A stretch of DNA of 64,000 nucleotides from Limnohabitans sp. GTDB taxonomy: Bacteria; Pseudomonadota; Gammaproteobacteria; Burkholderiales; Burkholderiaceae_C. Each line of letters begins with the position of its first letter. The stretch's first letter is position 1. The notes under the pieces were generated by a model. The model did not search any database. It saw only the letters and a list, made by a program, of their open reading frames with translations, and was not told where the DNA came from. Both the position numbers and the translations under genes were made by a program. The stretch spans positions 620,001-684,000 of the forward strand of contig NZ_JAAVVW010000003.1 in NCBI RefSeq assembly GCF_023910625.1, given 5' to 3'. This document shows, piece after piece, positions 7,369 through 15,612 of the stretch.

Positions 7369-9218
7369 CAAAAAGCCTCCTCGGGCAAATCCGCACAAGT
7401 CGGGTCCCGGCTGCTGACCACGTTCAGCCAGGCGCCAATTTTGGGTAATTCGTAGCGGAAGAAGTAACGGCAGGCAGCGCGGCGGCCCTGCGCGGCAGGG
7501 GTATCGTTGCCCTCCAAGCTGGCCGCCACATCGAGCCAGATCCAGGCGATCACGGTGTGGCCAAAGGCCTGCAGATAAGGCACCGCATTGGCCAGCGCCT
7601 GGGCAGGTTCGGCACCGTCCCAAGCTTGCTGGGTGGCTTGGCCGACTTGTTGCAGGGCATCGCGCAAAGCCGCAGCTTCAGGTCCCCAGCTGCCTTCAGC
7701 CTTGGCCGTCGTGGCCAACATGCGTTCGGCCAACAGTTGCAGGCCCCGACCGTTTTCCATCAGCACCTTGCGGCCCAGCAAGTCCATGGCCTGGATGCCG
7801 TGGGTGCCCTCATGGATCATGTTCAGGCGGTTGTCGCGCCAGTACTGCTCGACTGGAAAGTCGCGGGTGTAGCCGTAGCCGCCGTGAATCTGGATGGCCA
7901 AGCTGTTGGCTTCGAGACACCACTCACTGGGGAAACTTTTGACGATGGGCGTGAGCACTTCGAGCAGCAGCCGCGCCACATCGGCGTCTTCGGCTGAGCC
8001 GGTGTGCTGCTCATCTACCAAACGGGCGCAGTACAGGGCGAGCGCCAGGGCGCCTTCCGAATAGGATTTTTGGGCCAAAAGCATGCGCTTGATGTCGGCA
8101 TGTTCAATGATGCGCACCTGCGGGCGGCTGGCATCCTTGCCCCCTGCCCCGCTGGGTCGGCCTTGCGGGCGGTTTTTGGCGTAATCGAGGCTGGCGTAGT
8201 AACCCGCCATGCCCAGCATGGTGGCGGCCATGCCCACGCCAATGCGGGCTTCGTTCATCATGTGGAACATGCAGCGCAGGCCTTCGCCGGGCTTGCCGAC
8301 CAAGTAACCCACAGCGCCGCTGCCTGCGCCGTCCAAGCCTGCACCCGATTCGCCGCGAACGGGGTACTTGCCCTCGCCAAAGTTCAGCAAGGTGTTGGTC
8401 GTGCCGCGCCAGCCGCACTTGTGGTTCAGGCCCGCCAACGCCACATCGTTGCGCTCGCCGGTGAGTTGCCCATCGGTGCCAACCATCTTTTTGGGAACGA
8501 TGAAGAGCGAGATGCCACGCACGCCCGGCACCAACTGGCCCTTGGCATCGGGGATCTTGGCCAGCACCAAATGGAGGATGTTTTCGGAGAGTTCGTGCTC
8601 GCCCGAGGAAATCCACATCTTGTTGCCCTTAAGGCGGTAGCGCGCACCCAAAGCATCGGATTCAAAGTCAGCGCCATCGGGTGTGGCACGGGTCGTCACG
8701 TCGCTCAGTGACGAGCCAGCTTGCGGTTCGCTCAAGCACATGGTGCCTGAAAAACGCCCATTGAATTCGTTGGCGGCAAACACCTGCTTTTGCAAGTCGG
8801 TGCCATGCACCATCAGCAAATTGGCATTGCCGCTGGTGAGCATACCCGAGCCAATACTGACCGAGGCCATGGCAAAAAAGGCGTTGGCAGCCGCCTCCAC
8901 CGTGTAGGGTAGCTGCATGCCGCCCATCTTGTAGTCTTGCGCGGCGCTCAACATGCCCGATTCGGCATAGGCCTTGTACGCATCGTGTGTGGCCTGCGGC
9001 AAGATGACTTTTTCGCCGTCAAAGTGCGGCTCTTGCGTGTCCACCAGGCGGTTGAAGGGGGCGTATTTTTCCCGCGCAATGCGCTCGCAGGTGTCGAGCA
9101 CGGCATCAAAAGTTTCACGCGAGTGGTCGGTAAAACGTTCGCGGGACTGCAGGCTTTCCACCTTCAGCCAGTCGTGCAGCAAAAAATCAATGGTGGGACG
9201 TAAACTCATAAAGCTCAT
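7368..9218 (-). CDS. acyl-CoA dehydrogenase, large DmdC/FadE5-like type
   Basis: The 616-residue flavoprotein belongs to the long acyl-CoA dehydrogenase group, which carries an N-terminal extension (LRPTIDFLLHDWLKVE) and a C-terminal helical domain beyond the core. MCLSEPQAGSSLSD is the FAD/substrate loop, MWISSGEHEL follows, and Glu470 in MIHEGTHGIQAMDLLGR is the predicted catalytic base. Family members oxidise acyl-CoA to trans-2-enoyl-CoA; this subgroup includes the 3-methylmercaptopropionyl-CoA dehydrogenase DmdC, but many close relatives are general. The first ATG (9218) is used; a second ATG at 9209 is possible. A terminator separates it from the thiolase gene. Confidence 0.92.
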   Translation of the reverse strand: MSFMSLRPTIDFLLHDWLKVESLQSRERFTDHSRETFDAVLDTCERIAREKYAPFNRLVDTQEPHFDGEKVILPQATHDAYKAYAESGMLSAAQDYKMGGMQLPYTVEAAANAFFAMASVSIGSGMLTSGNANLLMVHGTDLQKQVFAANEFNGRFSGTMCLSEPQAGSSLSDVTTRATPDGADFESDALGARYRLKGNKMWISSGEHELSENILHLVLAKIPDAKGQLVPGVRGISLFIVPKKMVGTDGQLTGERNDVALAGLNHKCGWRGTTNTLLNFGEGKYPVRGESGAGLDGAGSGAVGYLVGKPGEGLRCMFHMMNEARIGVGMAATMLGMAGYYASLDYAKNRPQGRPSGAGGKDASRPQVRIIEHADIKRMLLAQKSYSEGALALALYCARLVDEQHTGSAEDADVARLLLEVLTPIVKSFPSEWCLEANSLAIQIHGGYGYTRDFPVEQYWRDNRLNMIHEGTHGIQAMDLLGRKVLMENGRGLQLLAERMLATTAKAEGSWGPEAAALRDALQQVGQATQQAWDGAEPAQALANAVPYLQAFGHTVIAWIWLDVAASLEGNDTPAAQGRRAACRYFFRYELPKIGAWLNVVSSRDPTCADLPEEAF

Positions 9219-9233
9219 CCAGACTCAACCCAT

Positions 9234-9266
9234 AAAAAAAGGCGGGCAGCGCGAAGCCAACCGCCC
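9234..9266 (-). terminator. rho-independent terminator after the thiolase gene
   Basis: On the minus strand GGCGG and CCGCC form a 5-bp GC stem, extended by wobble pairs around a TTCGC loop, followed by seven T residues. It lies between the thiolase stop (9300) and the acyl-CoA dehydrogenase start (9218). It may end, or only attenuate, transcription into the downstream genes; no obvious strong promoter is seen in the remaining gap. Confidence 0.7.
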
Positions 9267-9299
9267 TTTGCGTTGATCAGACATCAACGCGTGAATCCA

Positions 9300-10475
9300 T
9301 CACAGCACTTCAAAAATGCCGCAAGCCCCCATGCCGCCGCCAATGCACATGGTCACCGCGACACGCTTTGCGCCACGGCGTTTGCCTTCAATCAAGGCGT
9401 GACCCGTCAGGCGTTGGCCTGACACGCCGTAAGGGTGACCCACCGCAATCGCGCCGCCGTTGACGTTCAGCCGGTCGGCCGGGATGCCCAGCTTGTCGCG
9501 ACAATAAAGCACCTGCACGGCAAACGCTTCGTTCAGCTCCCACAGGTCGATGTCGTTGACTGTGAGGCCCAAACGCGCCAGCGCTTTGGGCACGGCGTAC
9601 ACGGGGCCGATGCCCATTTCGTCCGGCTCGCAACCGGCCACGGCAAAACCAAGAAAGCGGCCCAGCGGCTTCAAGCCACGTTGCTCGGCCAGCTTTTCGT
9701 CCATCAACACGCAAGCGCCTGCGCCGTCCGAGAACTGGCTGGCATTGCCGGCTGTGACCAAACCACCGGGCAGCGCTGAGCGCAGACCACTGATAGCGTC
9801 CACGGTGGTGCCTTCGCGCAACCCTTCGTCGCGGCTGACAGTCACTTGCTTCGTTGTCATGCCCATGACTTTGTCGGCCACGCCTTGGGGCACAGTGATG
9901 GCGGCGATTTCGGCATCAAACAGGCCCGCTGCTGCTGCGGCGCAGGCTTTTTGCTGGCTGGCAGCGCCGTACTCGTCCATGCGGTCGCGGGCGATCTTGT
10001 AGCGCTTGGCCACTTGTTCTGCGGTTTGCAGCATGTTCCAGTAAATCTCTGGCTTCATCTTGGCCAGCGCCAAGTCTTGCAGCATGTGGGTGTTCATCTC
10101 TTGCTGTACACAAGAAATGCTCTCCACGCCTCCGGCCACATACACTTGGCCTTCGCCCGCAATGATGCGTTGCGCAGCCAAAGCAATGGTTTGCAAACCC
10201 GAAGAGCAAAAACGGTTGACGGTCATGCCCGATACCGAGATGGGCAAACCAGCTTTGAGGGCGATCTGACGCGCGATGTTGGCACCGGTGGCACCTTCAG
10301 GTGTGGCGCAGCCCATGATCACGTCTTCGACTTCGGCGGCATCAATGCCAGCGCGGGCCACAGCGTGTTGCACAGCGTGGCCGCCCAAAGTGGCGCCATG
10401 GGTCATGTTGAAAGCGCCCTTCCAGCTCTTGGCCAGAGGGGTGCGGGCGGTCGATACGATAACGGCATTGGTCAT
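9300..10475 (-). CDS. acetyl-CoA C-acyltransferase (thiolase, FadA-like)
   Basis: A thiolase of 391 residues, the normal length. Nucleophile Cys90 is in [10 protein letters not shown], the catalytic His in [14 protein letters not shown], and the second active-site Cys in [15 protein letters not shown] at the extreme C-terminus. It cleaves 3-ketoacyl-CoA with CoA, the last step of beta-oxidation. An AAGGAT ribosome site lies 5 nt before the ATG. The hydratase/3-hydroxyacyl-CoA dehydrogenase gene is 145 nt upstream, so the two give an FadB/FadA-like pair; the spacer carries a heptamer palindromic repeat. Which chain lengths are used cannot be told. Confidence 0.94.
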   Translation of the reverse strand: MTNAVIVSTARTPLAKSWKGAFNMTHGATLGGHAVQHAVARAGIDAAEVEDVIMGCATPEGATGANIARQIALKAGLPISVSGMTVNRFCSSGLQTIALAAQRIIAGEGQVYVAGGVESISCVQQEMNTHMLQDLALAKMKPEIYWNMLQTAEQVAKRYKIARDRMDEYGAASQQKACAAAAAGLFDAEIAAITVPQGVADKVMGMTTKQVTVSRDEGLREGTTVDAISGLRSALPGGLVTAGNASQFSDGAGACVLMDEKLAEQRGLKPLGRFLGFAVAGCEPDEMGIGPVYAVPKALARLGLTVNDIDLWELNEAFAVQVLYCRDKLGIPADRLNVNGGAIAVGHPYGVSGQRLTGHALIEGKRRGAKRVAVTMCIGGGMGACGIFEVL

Positions 10476-10488
10476 TTTGAATCCTTGT

Positions 10489-10614
10489 TTTGAGCGTTGA
10501 GCGATGTGCGTTCAGCGTTAGGCGTTGTGCGTTTTGCGAGCAGCTAATTGGTCTTTGGACGCTCAACGCAGAACGCTGAACACTCAACCTGCAAACTGAA
10601 CCCTCAACGCCAGA
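10489..10614. repeat. heptamer-based palindromic repeat element, copy A
   Basis: The spacer between the thiolase and fadB-like genes is almost filled by imperfect 7-nt units: GTTGAGC-type (GTTGAGC, GTTCAGC, GTTAGGC, GTTGTGC) on the left and the complementary GCTGAAC/GCTCAAC-type on the right. The two arms can fold on each other. The centre contains TTGGTCTT (10548-10555) followed by CGCTCAAC, exactly as in copy B inside purL at 32003-32078. No coding function is evident here. Confidence 0.75.
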
Positions 10615-10620
10615 CGTGCC

Positions 10621-12732
10621 TCAATTGAATGTCTTGCCTTCGGCCGCCAAGCGCGCCAACAAAGGTGCGGGTTGCCAGAATTGGGCGTCGTCGTGTGGGT
10701 TCTTGGCAAAACGCTTCATGTCTTCAGCCACGTTGAACAAGCCCACAGTGTCGGCATACAACATGGGGCCACCGCGCCAGAACGGGAAACCGTAGCCGGT
10801 GATGTAGACCATGTCAATGTCACTGGCCTTGCTGGCTATGCCCTCTTCCAGAATGTGGCAAGCCTCGTTCACCAAGGAATACACCAAGCGCTGCACAATT
10901 TCTTCGTCGGAAATCTTGCGCGGTGTTAGCCCCAAAGCAGCGCGGTGTTTTTCGATCATTTCAACCACCACAGCGCTGGGGATCGCGTCGCGTTTGCCAG
11001 TCTGGTAGTCGTACCAGCCTGCGCCCGTCTTTTGGCCGTAACGCCCCATCTCGCACAGCAAGTCAGCGGTTTTGCTGTACTTGAGGTTGGGTTTTTCGGT
11101 GTAGCGGCGCTTGCGAATGGCCCAGCCAATGTCGTTGCCAGCCAGGTCGCCCATTCGGAAAGGGCCCATGGCAAAGCCGAATTTCTCGACCGCTTTGTCC
11201 ACCTGTGCGGGAGTGCAGCCTTCCTCGATCAAGAAACCGGCTTGGCGACTGTACTGCTCGATCATGCGGTTGCCGATGAAGCCATCGCACACACCCGAAA
11301 CCACCGAGGTTTTCTTGATTTTTTTGCCGATGGCCATGACGGTGGCCATGACGTCTTTGGCGGTTTGCGCGCCGCGCACAACTTCCAAGAGCTTCATCAC
11401 GTTGGCGGGGCTGAAAAAGTGCATGCCGACCACGTCTTGTGGGCGCTTGGTGAAGTTGGCAATCTGGTTCACGTCCAGGGTGGAGGTGTTGGAGGCCAAA
11501 ATCGCGCCGGGCTTCATGACGGCATCCAGCTTCTTGAAGACAGCTTCTTTCACGCCCATTTCTTCGAACACGGCTTCAATCACCAGATCGGCTTGGCCGA
11601 TGTCGTCGTAGCTGAGCGTGGTGCTGAGCAAGGCCATGCGCTGCTCGTATTTGTCTTGCTTGAGCTTGCCTTTTTTGACTTGTGCTTCGTAGTTCTTGCG
11701 AATGGTGGCCACGCCACGGTCGAGCGCGTCTTGTTTCATTTCGAGCATCTTGACCGGGATGCCCGCGTTCAGGAAGTTCATCGAGATGCCGCCACCCATG
11801 GTGCCGGCACCGATGACGGCAATGGACTTGATGTCTCGCATGGGTGTGTCCGCCGGCACGTCCGCAATCTTGGACGCCGCACGGTCGGCCATGAAGATGT
11901 GGCGCAGCGAGCGGCTTTCGGGGGTGAACATGAGGTTGGTGAAAATCTCACGCTCCAAAAACATGCCATCTTCGAATTTTTTCTGGGTGGCCGCCTCCAC
12001 GGCATCCACGCATTTGGCTGGCGCTGGCAGGTTTTTGGCCATGCCTTTGACCATGTTGCGGGCGAACTGAAAGTAAGCGTCGCCTTGGGGGTGCTTGCAA
12101 GGCAAATTGCGCACCAAAGGCAATGGCGCACCATCGGCATGGGCTGCAGCCACTTTTTTGGCCATCGCCAAAGCCTCTTCGGCCAGCGACTCTGCAGATT
12201 GGGCCATGGCATCGAACAGCTTTTGACCGGGCAACATGGCGAGCATCTCGCTCTTGATGGCTTCGCCGCTGACGATCATGTTGAGGGCTGGCTCGACACC
12301 GATCACGCGGGGCAAACGCTGTGTGCCGCCTGCGCCAGGGATCAAGCCCAATTTGACTTCAGGCAAGGCAATGGAGGTGCCGGGTGCTGCAATGCGGTAG
12401 TGGCAGCCGAGCGCTAACTCAAGACCGCCACCCATCACCACCGAATGCATGGCGGCGACCACGGGTTTGGATGAATTCTCGCAAGCGCGAATCACGCTGA
12501 GCAAATTGGGTTCTTGCAAGGCTTTGGGGGAGCCAAACTCGCGGATGTCTGCGCCGCCCGAAAAAGCTTTGCCAGCACCCGTGATGACGATGGCCTTGAC
12601 GGCGGGGTCGTTGTTGGCTTTTTCCAGGTTGTCGGTGATGCCCACGCGAGTGGACAGCCCCAAACCGTTGACGGGCGGGTTCATCAGTGTGATGACCGCG
12701 ACATCACCGTGGACTTTGTATTCAGCTGTCAT
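10621..12732 (-). CDS. bifunctional enoyl-CoA hydratase / 3-hydroxyacyl-CoA dehydrogenase (FadB-like)
   Basis: The 703-residue protein joins an N-terminal crotonase domain (GAGKAFSGGADIREFG near residue 52, MGGGLELALGCHYR near 100) to an NAD-binding 3-hydroxyacyl-CoA dehydrogenase domain (VIGAGTMGGGI near 310, HFFSPANVMKLLEVVRG) and a C-terminal helical domain. It hydrates trans-2-enoyl-CoA and oxidises the resulting 3-hydroxyacyl-CoA with NAD. The size and layout match monofunctional-alpha-chain FadB/FadJ relatives common in Burkholderiales. The ATG has AAGGAA 9 nt upstream. It is the first gene after a promoter/operator region (12765-12791) and precedes the thiolase, so the pair probably forms one regulated unit. 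Confidence 0.94.
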   Translation of the reverse strand: MTAEYKVHGDVAVITLMNPPVNGLGLSTRVGITDNLEKANNDPAVKAIVITGAGKAFSGGADIREFGSPKALQEPNLLSVIRACENSSKPVVAAMHSVVMGGGLELALGCHYRIAAPGTSIALPEVKLGLIPGAGGTQRLPRVIGVEPALNMIVSGEAIKSEMLAMLPGQKLFDAMAQSAESLAEEALAMAKKVAAAHADGAPLPLVRNLPCKHPQGDAYFQFARNMVKGMAKNLPAPAKCVDAVEAATQKKFEDGMFLEREIFTNLMFTPESRSLRHIFMADRAASKIADVPADTPMRDIKSIAVIGAGTMGGGISMNFLNAGIPVKMLEMKQDALDRGVATIRKNYEAQVKKGKLKQDKYEQRMALLSTTLSYDDIGQADLVIEAVFEEMGVKEAVFKKLDAVMKPGAILASNTSTLDVNQIANFTKRPQDVVGMHFFSPANVMKLLEVVRGAQTAKDVMATVMAIGKKIKKTSVVSGVCDGFIGNRMIEQYSRQAGFLIEEGCTPAQVDKAVEKFGFAMGPFRMGDLAGNDIGWAIRKRRYTEKPNLKYSKTADLLCEMGRYGQKTGAGWYDYQTGKRDAIPSAVVVEMIEKHRAALGLTPRKISDEEIVQRLVYSLVNEACHILEEGIASKASDIDMVYITGYGFPFWRGGPMLYADTVGLFNVAEDMKRFAKNPHDDAQFWQPAPLLARLAAEGKTFN

Positions 12733-12764
12733 GCTGGAGTTCCTTAGATAGAAAATGAAAAAAG

Positions 12765-12791
12765 AACGACCGTTCGTTTATTGGCATTGTA
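12765..12791 (-). promoter_or_regulatory. promoter -10 and TetR-type operator for the fadB-like gene
   Basis: On the minus strand a good -10 hexamer, TACAAT (12786-12791), is followed a few bases downstream by the near-palindrome AACGAACGGTCGTT (12765-12778). The two 7-nt halves differ by one base. The ACGA...TCGT arrangement resembles operators of TetR-family repressors, which commonly control beta-oxidation genes. Its place, over the expected start of transcription, suits repression. The -35 is poor and overlaps the T-tract of the livF terminator. No TetR gene is in the window. Confidence 0.55.
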
Positions 12792-12794
12792 GGC

Positions 12795-12828
12795 AAAAAA
12801 AAGGGCAACCAAAATATTTTTGTCGCCC
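12795..12828 (-). terminator. rho-independent terminator after livF
   Basis: On the minus strand a 26-nt near-perfect hairpin (12 of 13 possible pairs, one of them G-T; outer stem GGGCGAC / GTTGCCC, inner A-T pairs) is followed by eight T residues. It lies 27 bp past the livF stop and directly abuts the fadB-like promoter. Confidence 0.85.
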
Positions 12829-12854
12829 CTGAGACCCGCCCTCACCTGAGGTGA

Positions 12855-13550
12855 TCACACCTCCAGCCATTCCTTACGGATGTAGCTGTTGGCCCTCAGT
12901 TCATCGGGTGTGCCATCAAACACGATGCTGCCATGACCCATGACCAATGCCCTGTCAGAGATGTTCATGGCGATGGTCAGCTTTTGCTCAATCAGCAGCA
13001 CCGACACACCTCGGGTTTTCAGGCTTTGCAGAAATTGCCCCACCAACTCCACGATCTTGGGCGCCAAACCTTCAGTAGGTTCATCGATGATGATGAGGTC
13101 AGGATCGCCCATCAGGGTTCGACACAAGGTGAGCATTTGTTGTTCACCCCCAGACAGAACACCGGCTTCGGTGTGCTCCCGCTCTTTCAGGCGGGGAAAC
13201 ATGTTGAACATGTCCTCGAACGACCACCTTCCATTTTGACCACTGCGCTTTTGTCCCAACTGCAAGTTCTGGTGCACAGTCAATTTGGGAAATATCTCCC
13301 GGTTTTCGGGGACATAACCCAGACCCTGGTGGGCAATTTCAAAGGCTTTTTTGCCTTGAATGGACTGCCCTTTCCAGTCGATTCGCCCTTGACATTCGAC
13401 CAAACCCATGATGGCTTTGGCTGTGGTTGATCGACCTGAACCATTGCGCCCCAGGAGGGCCACGATTTCACCCGGCTTCACATCAAAGTTGACGCCATGC
13501 AGAACATGGCTTTTGCCGTAATAGGCATGCAGGTTATCAATCTTCAACAT
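12855..13550 (-). CDS. livF: LivF-type ABC transporter ATP-binding protein
   Basis: One of two ATPases of a HAAT-family (LIV-type) importer; 231 residues from the ATG at 13550, which overlaps the livG stop (TGATG). A TTG one codon earlier is possible but less likely. The signature LSGGEQQMLTLCRTL and Walker B LIIIDEPTEGLAP are intact. The Walker A reads GRNGSGRSTT, so the usual invariant Lys is Arg40 (codon CGA). The last gene of the livHMGF unit, it is followed by a strong terminator. Substrate class is unknown; the neighbours suggest an organic acid or acyl compound rather than necessarily an amino acid. Confidence 0.93.
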   Translation of the reverse strand: MLKIDNLHAYYGKSHVLHGVNFDVKPGEIVALLGRNGSGRSTTAKAIMGLVECQGRIDWKGQSIQGKKAFEIAHQGLGYVPENREIFPKLTVHQNLQLGQKRSGQNGRWSFEDMFNMFPRLKEREHTEAGVLSGGEQQMLTLCRTLMGDPDLIIIDEPTEGLAPKIVELVGQFLQSLKTRGVSVLLIEQKLTIAMNISDRALVMGHGSIVFDGTPDELRANSYIRKEWLEV

Positions 13551-14320
13551 CAATGAACTCCCGCTTGACCGTCAGCCACAGGTGAGCCCAAGTAGGCTTC
13601 CTGTACTTTGGGATTGGCCCTGACCGCTTCAGGCGTGTCAAAAGCAATCACTTCGCCATAGACCACCACCGCTATTTTGTCGGCCAATCCAAAAACCACA
13701 CCCATGTCGTGTTCGACCGTCAACAGTGTTTTGCCTACCGTGACTTCCTTGATGAGTTGGATGAATCGGGATGTTTCACTTTTGCTCATGCCCGCAGTGG
13801 GTTCGTCCAGCAAAATCACATCGGCACCACCTGCTATGGTGACACCAATTTCGAGTGCTCTTTGTTCGGCATAAGTCAGGTTCATGGCCAGGACATCACG
13901 CTTTTTGTGCAGCCGAATCATGTCCAGCAACTGGTCCGTGCGTTCGTTGGCATCTTTTAGACCAGACAGGAATTTGAAGAAGGTGTATTTGTAGCCGAGG
14001 CTCCACAGCAAGGCGCAGCGCAGATTTTCAAAAACACTCAATTTGGGAAAGATATTGGTGATTTGAAAACTGCGTGACAGGCCCATGCGATTGATTTCAT
14101 AGGGTGTCTTGTTATGAATGCGTTGACCGTTGAGCAAAATGTCACCGGATGTTGGCCCAAAACGTCCGCTGATCAAATTGAACAAGGTCGATTTACCGGC
14201 GCCGTTGGGACCGATGACCGCCACGCGCTCTCCTGCATTGACCGCCAAATCCACACCGCGAATGATTTCGGTTTTACCAAAATTCTTGCGTACAGCCTTG
14301 AGTTCAAGGGCGTAACTCAT
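13550..14320 (-). CDS. livG: LivG-type ABC transporter ATP-binding protein
   Basis: A 256-residue ATPase with a normal Walker A (GPNGAGKSTLFNL, about 37-49), a signature variant LTYAEQRALEIG, and Walker B VILLDEPTAGMS. LivG proteins pair with LivF on the cytoplasmic face of LivH/LivM to power uptake. The start overlaps the livM stop (ATGA) and its own stop overlaps the livF start, so the three genes are translationally coupled. The standard Walker A here contrasts with the Lys-to-Arg change in the LivF partner, suggesting that the two nucleotide sites may not be equal. Confidence 0.95.
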   Translation of the reverse strand: MSYALELKAVRKNFGKTEIIRGVDLAVNAGERVAVIGPNGAGKSTLFNLISGRFGPTSGDILLNGQRIHNKTPYEINRMGLSRSFQITNIFPKLSVFENLRCALLWSLGYKYTFFKFLSGLKDANERTDQLLDMIRLHKKRDVLAMNLTYAEQRALEIGVTIAGGADVILLDEPTAGMSKSETSRFIQLIKEVTVGKTLLTVEHDMGVVFGLADKIAVVVYGEVIAFDTPEAVRANPKVQEAYLGSPVADGQAGVH

Positions 14321-15609
14321 ACAGCAGTCTCCCTGCGTTTGATTTCTTTTTCAATTTCGGTCTGTATCCGCCCCCAATCCTGCGCAAATTGGCGACGGAC
14401 AAGCTCGAAGAGGCCCAAGCCGGTGAACATGACAAAGGCAGAACCAAACCAACTGTCCAGTCCTTTGGCATTCAAGCTGATGCCCATGAACTTCACCGTG
14501 TCACCCAGCGCTGAATTAAGCTGCAAGTGATAGACCATCTCGATCATTGCCCCGGCTCCCGCCAACATGACCATGGCGGTCAAACCCAAAGCCAGGTAAC
14601 TGGTCCATATTTGACGAAATTTGCCAAACATGGCGACACGCAAATTCATCATGATCAAACTGGCAATGCCGCCAGGGGCATACATCACCATGAACAAGAA
14701 AATCAAGCCCAGGTAAAGCAACCACGCCTTGGTCAGCTCCGACAGCAGCACAAAGGCAATGACCATCAGCATGCCACCGATGATCGGGCCGAAGAAGAAT
14801 GTTGCCCCGCCCAAAAATGTGAAGAGCAAATAGGCGCCTGAACGGGCCGCTCCGACCACCTCGGCGGTCACGATCTCGAAGTTGAGTGCGCCCAGGCCGC
14901 CTGCAATGCCAGCAAAAAACCCGGAAATGATGAATGCCGAATAACGCACACGCTGGGTGTTGTAACCAATGAACTCGACCCGCTCTGGGTTGTCGCGCAC
15001 CGCATTGAGAATCCGGCCCAATGGGGTCTGGGTAAACGCATACATGAGCGCCACACACACAAAGGTGTAAATCGCGATCAGGTAATAAACCTGAATTTGT
15101 TGGGCATAGGTGATGCCAAAGAACGGCTCACCGGTCACACGGTTGCCCGAGACACCCGCCTCCCCGCCAAAAAACTCAGAGAACATGAGCGACATGGCAA
15201 ACACCAGCTCAGCCACACCTAGGGTGATCATGGCAAAGGGCGTGCCGGATTTGCGCGTGGTGACCCAGCCCAGCAAAATGGCAAAGCCCATGCCGGCCAG
15301 TCCGCCCACGATGGGCAGCAAACTGACAGGAATGTGCAGCTTGCCACCGGTCACGGCATTCAAGGCGTGGATGGCCATGTAAGAGCCCAACCCGGTGTAA
15401 ACCGCATGGCCAAAGCTGAGCATGCCGCCCTGACCTAAGAGCATGTTGTAGGACAGGCAGGCAATGATGGCAATGCCCATTTGCGCCAACATGGTGATCG
15501 ACAAGTTGCTGGTGAACACCAAAGGCGCGAATACCAACAGCAAGGCGAAAGCGCTCCAGATGACCCAACGACCGACGTTGTATGGTTTGAATTTGTAAAC
15601 AGCAGCCAT
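14317..15609 (-). CDS. livM: LivM-type ABC transporter permease with C-terminal extension
   Basis: A hydrophobic permease of 430 residues with many membrane segments. The conserved LivM core includes MLLGQGGMLSFGHAVYTGLG (about 56-75) and GRILNAVRDNPERVEFIGYN. The last roughly 110 residues, after the usual LivM end (LRVAMFGKFRQIW), add two more hydrophobic stretches and a charged tail ending IEKEIKRRETAV. With LivH it forms the transmembrane channel of the importer. It overlaps livG by 4 nt and follows livH by 3 nt. The extra C-terminal part is seen in some Burkholderiales relatives and has no assigned function. Confidence 0.93.
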   Translation of the reverse strand: MAAVYKFKPYNVGRWVIWSAFALLLVFAPLVFTSNLSITMLAQMGIAIIACLSYNMLLGQGGMLSFGHAVYTGLGSYMAIHALNAVTGGKLHIPVSLLPIVGGLAGMGFAILLGWVTTRKSGTPFAMITLGVAELVFAMSLMFSEFFGGEAGVSGNRVTGEPFFGITYAQQIQVYYLIAIYTFVCVALMYAFTQTPLGRILNAVRDNPERVEFIGYNTQRVRYSAFIISGFFAGIAGGLGALNFEIVTAEVVGAARSGAYLLFTFLGGATFFFGPIIGGMLMVIAFVLLSELTKAWLLYLGLIFLFMVMYAPGGIASLIMMNLRVAMFGKFRQIWTSYLALGLTAMVMLAGAGAMIEMVYHLQLNSALGDTVKFMGISLNAKGLDSWFGSAFVMFTGLGLFELVRRQFAQDWGRIQTEIEKEIKRRETAV

Positions 15610-15612
15610 GTC

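Noticed and set aside
13551..13553. TTG start one codon before the livF ATG
   Set aside because: The ATG at 13550 overlaps the livG stop as TGATG, a normal coupled start, so the TTG is unnecessary.
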